Origin: Agarivorans albus
GTDB lineage: Bacteria > Pseudomonadota > Gammaproteobacteria > Enterobacterales > Celerinatantimonadaceae
NCBI RefSeq assembly: GCF_019670105.1
Contig: NZ_AP023032.1
Location: forward strand, 2,102,972-2,166,971
Direction: 5' to 3'
DNA: 64,000 nt
Within the stretch, counting starts at the first letter, position 1. Every line of letters starts with the position of its first letter. A program made the translations under genes and the position numbers. The notes beneath the pieces are model-generated. The model had not been told where the DNA came from and did not search any database. It was given only the letters and a program-made list of their open reading frames with translations. Below are positions 20,858 through 28,460 of the stretch, piece after piece.

Positions 20858-21185
20858 GCGGCACTAGCTCAGTGTGAGTATATAGAGTAGAGCAACCTAG
20901 TTGCTTACTCACTTGCACTAAATAGTGATAAAGAATAAAGCGGCACTAGCTCGGTGTGGGTATAAAGAGTAGCGCAACCTAGTTGTTAGCTCACTTGCAC
21001 TAAATAGTGATAAAGAATAAAGCGGCACTAGCTCAGTGTGAGTATAAAGAGTAGCGCAACCTAGTTGCTTACTCACTTGCACTAAATAGTGATAAAGAAT
21101 AAAGCGGCACTAGCTCGGTGTAGGTATAAAGAGTAGCGCAACCTAGTTGTTAGCTCACTTGCACTAAATAGTGATAAAGAATAAA
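20858..21185 (+). repeat. Four tandem 82-bp tRNA-Gly-derived units (R1-R4)
   Basis: Units start at 20858, 20940, 21022 and 21104, each exactly 82 bp, and the intact tRNA-Gly at 21186 is in the same register. Each starts gcggcactagctc like the tRNA, keeps a gcaacct segment, and lacks the T-arm and CCA. R1 and R3 resemble each other, as do R2 and R4, so the array is also a 164-bp double repeat. R1 and R3 have perfect inverted pairs GTGAGTA/TACTCAC and GCAAC/GTTGC plus outer CACTA/TAGTG. In R2 and R4 the changed bases mostly keep pairing through G-U. Confidence 0.9.
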
Positions 21186-21261
21186 GCGGCACTAGCTCAG
21201 TTGGTAGAGCGCAACCTTGCCAAGGTTGAGGTCATCGGTTCGAACCCGATGTGCCGCTCCA
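21186..21261 (+). tRNA. tRNA-Gly (GCC), copy 2
   Basis: An intact 76-nt tRNA identical to copy 1. It is the fifth unit of the 82-bp register. Confidence 0.97.
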
Positions 21262-21279
21262 AAATTTGTAACGCTGTTT

Positions 21280-21353
21280 GGCGGGTTGGCAGAGTGGCTA
21301 TGCAGCGGATTGCAAATCCGTGGACCTCGGTTCGACTCCGGGACCCGCCTCCA
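21280..21353 (+). tRNA. tRNA-Cys (GCA), copy 2
   Basis: A 74-nt tRNA identical to copy 1, 18 bp after tRNA-Gly copy 2, the same spacing as in the first unit. Confidence 0.97.
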
Positions 21354-21370
21354 TTACAAAGAAGAGTTTT

Positions 21371-21457
21371 GCCCGGGTGGTGAAATTGGTAGACACAAGG
21401 GATTTAAAATCCCTCGTCTGAAAGGACGTGCCGGTTCAAGTCCGGCCCCGGGCACCA
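21371..21457 (+). tRNA. tRNA-Leu (TAA), copy 3
   Basis: An 87-nt tRNA identical to the other two Leu copies, 17 bp after tRNA-Cys copy 2. Confidence 0.97.
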
Positions 21458-21460
21458 ATT

Positions 21461-21495
21461 AAAAAAGCCAGTAGCTAACGCTACTGGCTTTTTTG
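21461..21495 (+). terminator. Terminator of the tRNA region
   Basis: AAAAGCCAGTAG and CTACTGGCTTTT form a strong hairpin with a T run, immediately after the last tRNA. Confidence 0.92.
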
Positions 21496-21547
21496 TTTGA
21501 ACAAAACTAATGCACTTAATTGATCAGCCATACTGCTAGAAAAATTG

Positions 21548-21571
21548 GCGGCATGTGAATTCACATGCCGC
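21548..21571 (-). terminator. Palindromic terminator of the chemoreceptor gene
   Basis: A perfect 24-bp palindrome centred on GAATTC (arms GCGGCATGTGAA/TTCACATGCCGC). On the minus strand it is followed by caattttt, 37 bp after the stop codon. Confidence 0.65.
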
Positions 21572-21608
21572 ATTGCCTTGCTCTATTCATAGAGTTACTT
21601 AGCTTAGC

Positions 21609-23612
21609 TTACAGTTGATACTTATTAACTATCTGCTGCAACTTATCTACTTCTTGTCCAATGCTAACACTGGCTTGGCTCGCTTCATCTGCAAGAAGCA
21701 GCGCGGCATTGGCACCATCAGATATTTGCACGATATTGAGTTCCACTTCGTCCATTACTTTACTTTGCTCTTCAATCGCGCTGGCGATGTTAGTGTTCAA
21801 ATCAACAACTTCGTCTACACGTTGAGTAATATTGGTAAAAGAGCCACCGGCTTCTTCGGCTTGTTCAACACCGCTAAGTGCGCGGCTGCTAGCATTTGCC
21901 ATGGCATTAACTGAACTCGACGATCCAGATTGTAAACCTTCAATCATTTTCTGAATTTCATCAGTTGAGGTTTGGGTCCTGTTGGCAAGGGTTCTCACTT
22001 CATCAGCAACCACCGCAAAGCCACGACCTTGTTCTCCAGCTCGAGCTGCTTCAATAGCTGCGTTTAATGCTAAAAGATTGGTTTGTTCTGCGATGTTTCT
22101 AATGACATCGATAACTCCACCTATTGCGCTTGTTTGCTCTTGCAGCTGGTTGAGTGAAGTAGAGGTGGTAAGTACTTCTTCATTTATTAAACCAATCGTC
22201 GAAATGGTTTCGCTGACAATTGTTTGGCCGTTAACAACTGCTTGTTGGGAGGCTAGGGTAGAGTCTGCGGCTTTATTCGCATCTTCAGCCATGTTGTTAA
22301 CAGTGGCATTCATTTCTGCAACAGCAGTGGCTACTTGCTGTGTTTCTAGTTGCTGCTGATTAATCGCATCCCTCACTTCTTGCGATTTTCCATCAATTTG
22401 TTGGGTAGCAATTAACATTTCTTCGGAGCCGCTTTTAACTTGTTCTAACAACGATCGTAAGGCTTCTAAGGTGGTTTTATAGTCATGGGCAATGTCAGCA
22501 AGTTCGTCAGAACCATATACCGTTAAATCTTGGCTTAGATCGCCTTGATTAACCCTACCTGCTACATAGCGAATTTGTTTTACGGTGCGTCTAATGGATA
22601 GATAAGCACCAACCATGAAATAGCAACATGCTAGTAGCACCCCGAGTAGGGCAAACAGCATAACGGCTCGTTTTTGTTCTGCACTGGCTTTACGCTTACC
22701 TAACTCTTCGCCAAAGTAGCTAAGCGAAGCAGCGGTAAAATCTTCGATTTGATTTAAGCTGTCATTAGCAAGCTGAAAAACAGTATTGGTATTGGTTTTA
22801 ACTTGTTGGTCTTTGAGAATTTCATCGCGAATCAAATTAACGATTCGTTTTATGCTTTCGGTAGTTTGCTGGGCTTGTTTACCCAGTTTAGTTTCAAACT
22901 GTTTATCGTAAGATACCAGTTGCGCCAAGGCTTTATCCATATCGTTAAGCACTTCGATGGCATTATCGGTTCTAAACTGAAGATCAGCATTACCTTCAGC
23001 GTCGAGAATACCAAAGTCAGCAATGTCGCCTCCTTTATCTCTTAGCCTAGCAATGTTGCTTTGTAATATAGGTAAACGGGCAGTAGCTATGTCTATTAGG
23101 TAATAACTGCTGACTTCCGGATCTCTAGTTAATCCACTATTCGCGGCTACGCTATAGGTGATGGCTCTAATTTGTCTAAGAAAGGCTTCATGCTCAATGA
23201 GCAGCTTACCTAAAGAGCTTTTACTTTCTGCTAGGGCCTGCCAGCTCTGTTGGGCTTGCTCCATCGACGTTTTATTATCGCCAGAAAGTTGTGAGCTTAG
23301 TTGTTGCAGGGTGCTGTTTAAATCTTGCTGAATAGCGCTGAGTTCATCTTTGTCGTAATCTGCACCCATCGTTCTTAGCGTGTTTAGATGCTGGTGCCTC
23401 ACTACCGAGTTGGAGATACCGGGCAGTTGGTTAACAATCTCATATCCTGCTAACTCATTCTCGGTAAATGATATTTCTTTATTCATGGTGAGGATTATTG
23501 ACCCAAAACCATAAACGATTGGCATTAAAAACAAGCAAGTCCACATTATGAACTTGTATTTAAAACCTACTCTGTCACTTAAATAAACGGCAGGGGAAAA
23601 AATACTACTCAT
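21609..23612 (-). CDS. Methyl-accepting chemotaxis protein
   Basis: This is a membrane chemoreceptor of about 667 residues. TM1 lies near residues 18-40, followed by a long (about 270-residue) periplasmic helical sensor region, then TM2 near residue 320 ([19 protein letters not shown]). A HAMP domain and the MCP signalling hairpin follow, with tip [21 protein letters not shown] (quoted in part) that contacts CheA/CheW. It ends IVNKYQL, so no CheR-docking pentapeptide is present. The ATG at 23612 is chosen over one 27 bp upstream because AAGGAG lies just before it. The ligand cannot be told. Confidence 0.93.
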   Translation of the reverse strand: MSSIFSPAVYLSDRVGFKYKFIMWTCLFLMPIVYGFGSIILTMNKEISFTENELAGYEIVNQLPGISNSVVRHQHLNTLRTMGADYDKDELSAIQQDLNSTLQQLSSQLSGDNKTSMEQAQQSWQALAESKSSLGKLLIEHEAFLRQIRAITYSVAANSGLTRDPEVSSYYLIDIATARLPILQSNIARLRDKGGDIADFGILDAEGNADLQFRTDNAIEVLNDMDKALAQLVSYDKQFETKLGKQAQQTTESIKRIVNLIRDEILKDQQVKTNTNTVFQLANDSLNQIEDFTAASLSYFGEELGKRKASAEQKRAVMLFALLGVLLACCYFMVGAYLSIRRTVKQIRYVAGRVNQGDLSQDLTVYGSDELADIAHDYKTTLEALRSLLEQVKSGSEEMLIATQQIDGKSQEVRDAINQQQLETQQVATAVAEMNATVNNMAEDANKAADSTLASQQAVVNGQTIVSETISTIGLINEEVLTTSTSLNQLQEQTSAIGGVIDVIRNIAEQTNLLALNAAIEAARAGEQGRGFAVVADEVRTLANRTQTSTDEIQKMIEGLQSGSSSSVNAMANASSRALSGVEQAEEAGGSFTNITQRVDEVVDLNTNIASAIEEQSKVMDEVELNIVQISDGANAALLLADEASQASVSIGQEVDKLQQIVNKYQL

Positions 23613-23909
23613 GCATAACTCCTTTTTGCTGAGTGCCAATCAAGAACGCTTAATTCATCACGCTAATGTAATTAGTTATTCGAGTATAAATATAAAAAAT
23701 CAAATAGGTATAGCTAAAAGCAATAAGTGATTTACTTAAGGCTAGCTAGTTTCACTTGTTAACTTAAGTTGTTGATGAATATAAGCCTTTGAAGCATCGC
23801 GGTAGATTGCTCGTTGCTTATCTTTATATTGTAGCCACAATATTGTTTTCTTCTCACACAGCGTAACACGCCCTTGTTTTATTAAATTTTGGTGCAAAAA
23901 TCACATGTT
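23613..23909. other. Intergenic region mcp / guanidine operon, upstream part
   Basis: About 300 AT-rich bases that should hold the chemoreceptor promoter on the minus strand. No other recognisable element until the NtrC-like site at 23910. Confidence 0.5.
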
Positions 23910-23926
23910 TGCACCGTTATGGTGCC
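23910..23926 (+). promoter_or_regulatory. NtrC-type enhancer site
   Basis: TGCACC-gttat-GGTGCC contains the dyad GCACC-N5-GGTGC, the spacing of NtrC sites such as those before E. coli glnA. A further half-site, GGTGC, lies at 23891. It is about 80 bp upstream of the sigma-54 promoter, a usual enhancer distance. Confidence 0.75.
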
Positions 23927-23990
23927 TTTGGGTGGCTATTACTGGGGCTTCATTTAGTGATTTATACCTAGATAGAGGGATGCGTTAGCG

Positions 23991-24008
23991 TTGGCATATC
24001 CATTGCTA
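23991..24008 (+). promoter_or_regulatory. Sigma-54 (RpoN) promoter of the guanidine operon
   Basis: TTGGCATATCCATTGCTA fits TGGCA-N6-TTGC: the invariant GG (23993-23994) and GC (24005-24006) are separated by exactly 10 bp. The predicted transcription start is about 24017-24020, just before the leader sequence that can pair with the riboswitch and terminator. Confidence 0.78.
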
Positions 24009-24071
24009 CCTAATACTTGCGACATGAGAGATGTATGGCTCTGCCTCATCAAGAGCCGCTTAAAATTTGCA

Positions 24072-24167
24072 ATAGACATCTAGGGTTCCGGCTGCAACGC
24101 AGTGTCTGGACCGAGAGTTGTCAACCTCATAGAGGTTACACGGAGGGATAAAAGCCCGGGAGATGAC
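24072..24167 (+). promoter_or_regulatory. Guanidine-I riboswitch (ykkC class)
   Basis: The conserved blocks of this class are present in order: CTAGGGTTCCG (24080-24090), GGACCGAGAG, ACACGGAGGGATAAAAGCCC, and GGGAGA. Weak P1 pairing is GACATCT (24075-24081) with AGATGAC (24161-24167), six of seven pairs. The P1 3' strand is also the 5' strand of the following terminator, so ligand binding should prevent termination (ON switch). It precedes a complete guanidine assimilation operon. Confidence 0.93.
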
Positions 24168-24192
24168 AATAAATACGTCTCTCATGTTTTTA
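24160..24192 (+). terminator. Ligand-controlled terminator of the guanidine-I riboswitch
   Basis: GAGATGAC (24160-24167) pairs with GTCTCTC (24177-24183) with one bulged T, followed by atgttttt. The 5' arm overlaps aptamer P1, and the 3' arm can alternatively pair with the transcript's 5' end (ACATGAGAGA, 24022-24031). Confidence 0.7.
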
Positions 24193-24223
24193 TTTTAAAG
24201 TGCATAACCACATTGAGGTGACC

Positions 24224-25306
24224 ATGATAAATCTAATTAAATCTCCACTCCGTACCCTGGCAGTAGCAGCCACCATCGTTAGCGCAAGTGCGCTTAGTGT
24301 TGTATCTGCCCAAGCCGCCGATAAACCTACTTATAAACTCGCTTGGACTATCTATGTTGGTTGGATGCCGTGGGACTATGGTGCAGCCTCAGGCATTGTT
24401 GATAAGTGGGCCGACAAATACGATATCAATATCGAAGTAGTGCAGGTGAACGACTACATCGAGTCAATTAACCAATACACCGCCGGTGGCTTTGATGCCA
24501 CAGTAATGACCAACATGGACGCACTAACTATTCCTGCAGCCAGTGGCGTGGATTCAACAGCGCTAATTGTTGGCGACTTCTCAAATGGTAACGATGGTGT
24601 AGTACTTAAAGGTGATAAAAGCCTTGCTGACATAAAAGGCGAAAAAGTTAACTTAGTAGAGTTAAGTGTTTCGCATTATTTGTTAGCTCGCGCCTTAGAG
24701 TCAGTAGACTTAAAAGAGCGTGATATCAAAGTTGAAAACACCTCCGACGCCGATTTAGTAGCTGCATTCACTACCAAAGATGTAACAGCTGTTACCACTT
24801 GGAACCCGCTACTAAGCGAAATTGTGGCAATGCCAGATACCAACATGGTGTTCGATTCATCTAAGATCCCTGGTGAAATCATCGACTTGCTAGTAGTGAA
24901 CACCGATACGCTTAAGCAAGATCCTAAGCTAGGTAAAGCTCTAACCGGCGCATGGTACGAGATTATGGCCACTATGTCGGGTGATGATGAAGCAGCAATG
25001 AAAGCTCGTGCATTTATGGCTGAAGCATCAGGTACCGATTTAGCCGGTTATGATGCGCAATTAGCCTCTACTAAAATGTTCTACCAGCCTCAAGAAGCTG
25101 TTGATTTTACCAATAGCGCAACCCTAAAAAGCACCATGGCTAAAGTAGCCGAGTTTTCGCACCATCACGGTTTGTTAGGTGAAGGCGCACCAGATGCTAG
25201 CTTTATCGGTATCGAAACTCCATCAGGTGTTTATGGCGATTCAAGTAACGTAAAACTTCGCTTTACAGCCGAGTACATGGATATGGCTGCCGAAGGCAAA
25301 CTATAA
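24224..25306 (+). CDS. ABC transporter substrate-binding protein, urea-carboxylase-associated type (probable guanidine binding)
   Basis: This periplasmic protein of about 360 residues has a Sec signal peptide ending near VVSAQA. An NMT1/TauA-like binding fold follows, with the diagnostic early motif YVGWMPWDYGAA. Proteins of this type co-occur with urea/guanidine carboxylase genes and were historically labelled urea ABC transporters. Guanidine as ligand is inferred from the riboswitches and downstream enzymes. The start at 24224 (MINLIKSP) is chosen over an ATG 24 bp upstream because GAGGTG lies four bases before it. It is the first gene of an operon of at least seven. Confidence 0.88.
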   Translation: MINLIKSPLRTLAVAATIVSASALSVVSAQAADKPTYKLAWTIYVGWMPWDYGAASGIVDKWADKYDINIEVVQVNDYIESINQYTAGGFDATVMTNMDALTIPAASGVDSTALIVGDFSNGNDGVVLKGDKSLADIKGEKVNLVELSVSHYLLARALESVDLKERDIKVENTSDADLVAAFTTKDVTAVTTWNPLLSEIVAMPDTNMVFDSSKIPGEIIDLLVVNTDTLKQDPKLGKALTGAWYEIMATMSGDDEAAMKARAFMAEASGTDLAGYDAQLASTKMFYQPQEAVDFTNSATLKSTMAKVAEFSHHHGLLGEGAPDASFIGIETPSGVYGDSSNVKLRFTAEYMDMAAEGKL

Positions 25307-25316
25307 GGCTCTGCCT

Positions 25317-26141
25317 ATGACTCGCATAATTAATAAAAAACCTAGCCGCTTCGTGCGGCTGATGTTGGGCCTACTACCGTTTTTGCTGCTAATTGCTTTA
25401 TACATGGCCGCATCACAGGCGCGTTTAGCAGACAATCCAAACGATAAGTTATTGCCTGCTATGTCGAGCTTTGTGGAAGCAATTAACCGCATGGCGTTTG
25501 AGCCTAGCAAACGCAGCGGTGAGTACTTAATGCTGGCAGATACGCTTGCTAGCTTAACTCGCTTGGCACTTGGGGTGGGGATCAGCGCCTTAGTGGCCTT
25601 AATGGTGGGTGTTGCTAATGGCATGGTGCCATTCGTACGTGCACCTTTATCGCCATTGGTTACTGCCATCTCGCTCATTCCACCCATGGCAATTTTGCCT
25701 ATTCTGTTCATTGTGTTTGGCTTGGGAGAGTTATCTAAAGTGATGCTGATCATCATTGGGATCTGCCCAATTATGATTAGAGACCTGCAGCTGCGCACCG
25801 ATGCGTTACCTAATGAGCAGATCTTAAAAGCGCAAACCTTAGGTGCTTCAAGTTGGCAAACCATTATTGCAGTAGTTATTCCGCAAATTCTGCCAAAGCT
25901 AATCGAAGCGGTTCGTTTAACCTTGGGCAGTGCTTGGCTATTTTTGATTGCTGCTGAGGCAATTGCTGCCACAGAGGGCTTGGGTTATCGCATTTTCCTT
26001 ATTCGCCGTTATCTAGCGATGGACGTAATTTTACCTTACGTGCTGTGGATTAGTGTGTTGGCCTTTGTAATGGATTGGCTGCTGCGCAAGTTGTCGGTGC
26101 ATGCTTTTTCTTGGTATCACAAAACACAAGGAGACGCATAA
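25317..26141 (+). CDS. ABC transporter permease (probable guanidine uptake)
   Basis: This 274-residue BPD-type permease has about six transmembrane helices. The cytoplasmic EAA-like loop lies near residues 170-195 (LKAQTLGASSWQTIIAVVIP), which docks on the ATPase. It resembles TauC/SsuC-type permeases. It begins 10 bp after the binding-protein gene, and its stop overlaps the ATPase start (TAATG), showing translational coupling. Confidence 0.9.
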   Translation: MTRIINKKPSRFVRLMLGLLPFLLLIALYMAASQARLADNPNDKLLPAMSSFVEAINRMAFEPSKRSGEYLMLADTLASLTRLALGVGISALVALMVGVANGMVPFVRAPLSPLVTAISLIPPMAILPILFIVFGLGELSKVMLIIIGICPIMIRDLQLRTDALPNEQILKAQTLGASSWQTIIAVVIPQILPKLIEAVRLTLGSAWLFLIAAEAIAATEGLGYRIFLIRRYLAMDVILPYVLWISVLAFVMDWLLRKLSVHAFSWYHKTQGDA

Positions 26142-26926
26142 TGAGCACTCCAATCATTCAAGCCATAGACGTTTGGAAAGAGTACGGCGACAACGTAGTG
26201 CTAGAGCGCTTAAACCTAAGTGTTGAAGAAGGCGAGTTTGTTAGCATTGTAGGCGCCTCTGGCTGCGGTAAATCTACTTTTCTCAACTTGCTATTGGGAA
26301 ATGAAACTGCCAGCCGTGGCAAGCTTTTGTTAAATGGCGAACCTTTACCTAATGAACCAGGGCCAGAGCGTGGCATTGTGTTTCAAAAGTACTCCGTGTT
26401 TCCCCACTTAACGGCAGTGCAAAACGTTATGCTAAGTGATGTATTTGCTAAAGCGCCAGTGCTTGCGAGTCTATTTGGTAAAGCAAAACAACAGGCATAC
26501 AGCCAAGCAATGGCAATGTTAGATAAAGTAGGTTTAACAGAAGCCGCGCATAAATACCCAACAGAGATGTCTGGGGGGATGCAGCAACGCTTGGCAATTG
26601 CTCAAGCCTTGATGAAAAAGCCAAAGATATTGTTACTAGACGAACCTTTTGGCGCGCTTGACCCCGGCATTCGTAAAGACATGCACAAGCTAGTTCATCA
26701 GTTGTGGCAAGAGCACAAACTTACCATTTTTATGATTACCCACGATCTCTCCGAAGGTTTTAGCTTAGGCAATCGCCTATGGGTGTTTGACAAGCATCGT
26801 CATGATGCACAGCACCCCGAGCGCTTTGGCGCGCAAGTCACCTTCGATATTCCTATTAGCAAAGACAGCGATGCTGCTCGCTTTAGTGAAGAGATGAAGC
26901 CGATTATTGATAAGTCGGTGGCTTAA
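26141..26926 (+). CDS. ABC transporter ATP-binding protein (probable guanidine uptake)
   Basis: This is a TauB/SsuB-type ATPase of about 261 residues. Walker A is GASGCGKST, the Q-loop is in GIVFQKYSVFPHL, the signature is MSGGMQQR, Walker B is ILLLDEPFGALD, and the H-loop is MITHD. The start at 26141 (MSTPIIQ) has RBS aaggag and overlaps the permease stop; the frame extends upstream but without support. It energises uptake by the two preceding products. Confidence 0.93.
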   Translation: MSTPIIQAIDVWKEYGDNVVLERLNLSVEEGEFVSIVGASGCGKSTFLNLLLGNETASRGKLLLNGEPLPNEPGPERGIVFQKYSVFPHLTAVQNVMLSDVFAKAPVLASLFGKAKQQAYSQAMAMLDKVGLTEAAHKYPTEMSGGMQQRLAIAQALMKKPKILLLDEPFGALDPGIRKDMHKLVHQLWQEHKLTIFMITHDLSEGFSLGNRLWVFDKHRHDAQHPERFGAQVTFDIPISKDSDAARFSEEMKPIIDKSVA

Positions 26927-26938
26927 TAAGGACAATCT

Positions 26939-27694
26939 ATGAACTCTACTATTTCCCAAGAACCTATTTACCAAGAAGTGATAAACGGTGCCGCGCATTG
27001 GTCGGTAACTGTACCTGCAGGTAAAACCTTGCGTTTTACCAATCCAGAAGGGGCTTCTAATGTGAGCCTGTTGTTTTATAACCCAAAGGATTTGTTAGAG
27101 CGCTATAACGCGCCCGATACCCTTAAATGTCAGCACACCTTTAAACTAACTAAAGGTAATTGTTTGTATTCCGATATGGGGCGAGTGTTTTGCTCGATTA
27201 CCCGTGACGATACCGGCTGGATAGACAGCGTAGGTGGCTTAGCGAACAAGCAAAAGGTCGCTCAGAAATGGGGCGAGCGCAGCTATCAAACTCAAGGTAA
27301 CTTGTGGCTACAAAATGGCTACGACGCCATGCTGGTTGAATTAGCTAAATATGGTTTAGGCAAGCGAGATATGGCAGCTAACATTAACCTATTTAGTAAA
27401 GTAGCCGCCGATGCAGAAGGCAATTTACAGTTTGAGCAAAACGCCAGTAAAGCAGGAGATGTAATCGAACTGCGTTTTGAAATGGACACTTTAGTTCTGA
27501 TGACAACCTGCCCACATCCAATGAACCCTGCTAGTGAATACCCCAACCATGGTGTTGAAGTTGCGATGCTGGAAGCTGATACCGTGAGTGAAGACGACTA
27601 CTGCCGAAACTTTAGACCAGAGAATGGTCGTGGCTTCGAAAATACCGAACGCTACCGCTGTGTTAGCCAAGCTAGCACTTGTTGTGAAGCTTAG
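26939..27694 (+). CDS. Urea-amidolyase-associated protein UAAP1 (DUF1989; carboxyguanidine deiminase subunit type)
   Basis: This 251-residue DUF1989 protein has a conserved [11 protein letters not shown] segment, NINLFSKV and the metal-site-like TCPHPMNP. In characterised guanidine utilisers the paired DUF1989 proteins (CgdA/CgdB) form the enzyme that deiminates carboxyguanidine to allophanate. Here the pair lies between transporter and carboxylase, which fits that role. Which of the two Cgd names applies was not decided. It starts 12 bp after the ATPase gene with RBS aaggac. Confidence 0.88.
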   Translation: MNSTISQEPIYQEVINGAAHWSVTVPAGKTLRFTNPEGASNVSLLFYNPKDLLERYNAPDTLKCQHTFKLTKGNCLYSDMGRVFCSITRDDTGWIDSVGGLANKQKVAQKWGERSYQTQGNLWLQNGYDAMLVELAKYGLGKRDMAANINLFSKVAADAEGNLQFEQNASKAGDVIELRFEMDTLVLMTTCPHPMNPASEYPNHGVEVAMLEADTVSEDDYCRNFRPENGRGFENTERYRCVSQASTCCEA

Positions 27695-27723
27695 TTGGAA
27701 GCGCTAAACAAGGAATAACATTC

Positions 27724-28368
27724 ATGATCAAAGAAAGTGATTTACAAGCAGAACAAGCCAGCCAGCGAGAAGTGGTACCAGCTGGTGACTACTACATGCA
27801 GGTTCTCAAGGCCGGTCAAACGCTGCGAATTTTGGACTTAGAAGGTAACCAAGCTGCAGACACATTGTTTTACAGTGCAGCCGATCCCAGCGAGCGTTAC
27901 AGCGCTATGGATACCATTCGTGAACAAGGCAATGTTTACTTAACAGCAGGCACTAAGCTGTTATCCAACCTAGGTCGCGAAATGCTCACCATTACTGCCG
28001 ATACCTGTGGTCACCACGATACTTTAGGCGGTGCCTGTGCCACCGAAAGCAACACAGTGCGTTATTCTCTGGATAAAAAATGCATGCACGCTTGTCGTGA
28101 TAGTTGGTTGTTAGCGGTTGCCGAGAACGAACAGTACGGCTTAACCAAGCGCGACATAACCCACAACATTAACTTCTTTATGAACGTGCCAATTACCGCA
28201 GCCGGTGGTTTAACCTTTGAAGACGGCATTAGCGGTGCTGGAAAATACGTAGAAATGCGCGCCGAGATGGACGTGATTGTTCTAATGTCTAACTGCCCGC
28301 AGTTAAACAACCCTTGTAATGGCTACAACCCAACCCCAGTAGAAATGTTGATTTGGGATGCAGCTTAA
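27724..28368 (+). CDS. Urea-amidolyase-associated protein UAAP2 (DUF1989; carboxyguanidine deiminase subunit type)
   Basis: This 214-residue DUF1989 paralogue of the preceding protein shares the [11 protein letters not shown] and [10 protein letters not shown] segments. It is rich in Cys/His ([23 protein letters not shown]), suitable for metal binding. It probably forms a heteromer with UAAP1 to deiminate carboxyguanidine, inferred from family knowledge. An RBS (aaggaa) is present. The next gene is 92 bp away, the largest gap in the operon, and that gap holds a second riboswitch. Confidence 0.88.
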   Translation: MIKESDLQAEQASQREVVPAGDYYMQVLKAGQTLRILDLEGNQAADTLFYSAADPSERYSAMDTIREQGNVYLTAGTKLLSNLGREMLTITADTCGHHDTLGGACATESNTVRYSLDKKCMHACRDSWLLAVAENEQYGLTKRDITHNINFFMNVPITAAGGLTFEDGISGAGKYVEMRAEMDVIVLMSNCPQLNNPCNGYNPTPVEMLIWDAA

Positions 28369-28394
28369 ACACAAGTAATAACTCTTTAGATTAA

Positions 28395-28458
28395 GGCTAG
28401 GGACGACCCTAAACACGCCTTGTTATTAGCCGGGACGACCCGCAGCTCTCAGGTGACA
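28395..28458 (+). promoter_or_regulatory. Guanidine-II riboswitch (mini-ykkC class) inside the operon
   Basis: Two short hairpins carry the class-defining ACGR tetraloop: TAGGG-ACGA-CCCTA (28398-28411) and CGGG-ACGA-CCCG (28431-28442). Nineteen bases separate them, and the second ends just before the AGGTG ribosome-binding site (28451-28455). Placement suggests ligand-dependent control of translation of the carboxylase gene. The match is made from loop, stem and spacing only. Confidence 0.85.
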
Positions 28459-28460
28459 CT

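Noticed and set aside
20858-21185. CRISPR array
   Set aside because: Units are contiguous 82-bp copies derived from tRNA-Gly, with no unique spacers and no cas genes.
20191-21462. Several ORFs of 60-82 codons over the tRNA region (both strands, including an antisense product with an RAGLEPARP-like sequence)
   Set aside because: They are translations of tRNA genes and spacers, a well-known artefact that recurs across genomes. No RBS or codon bias.
26075-26140. Longer start for the ABC ATPase
   Set aside because: The extension overlaps the permease coding sequence; ATG 26141 has a good RBS and the typical TAATG coupling.
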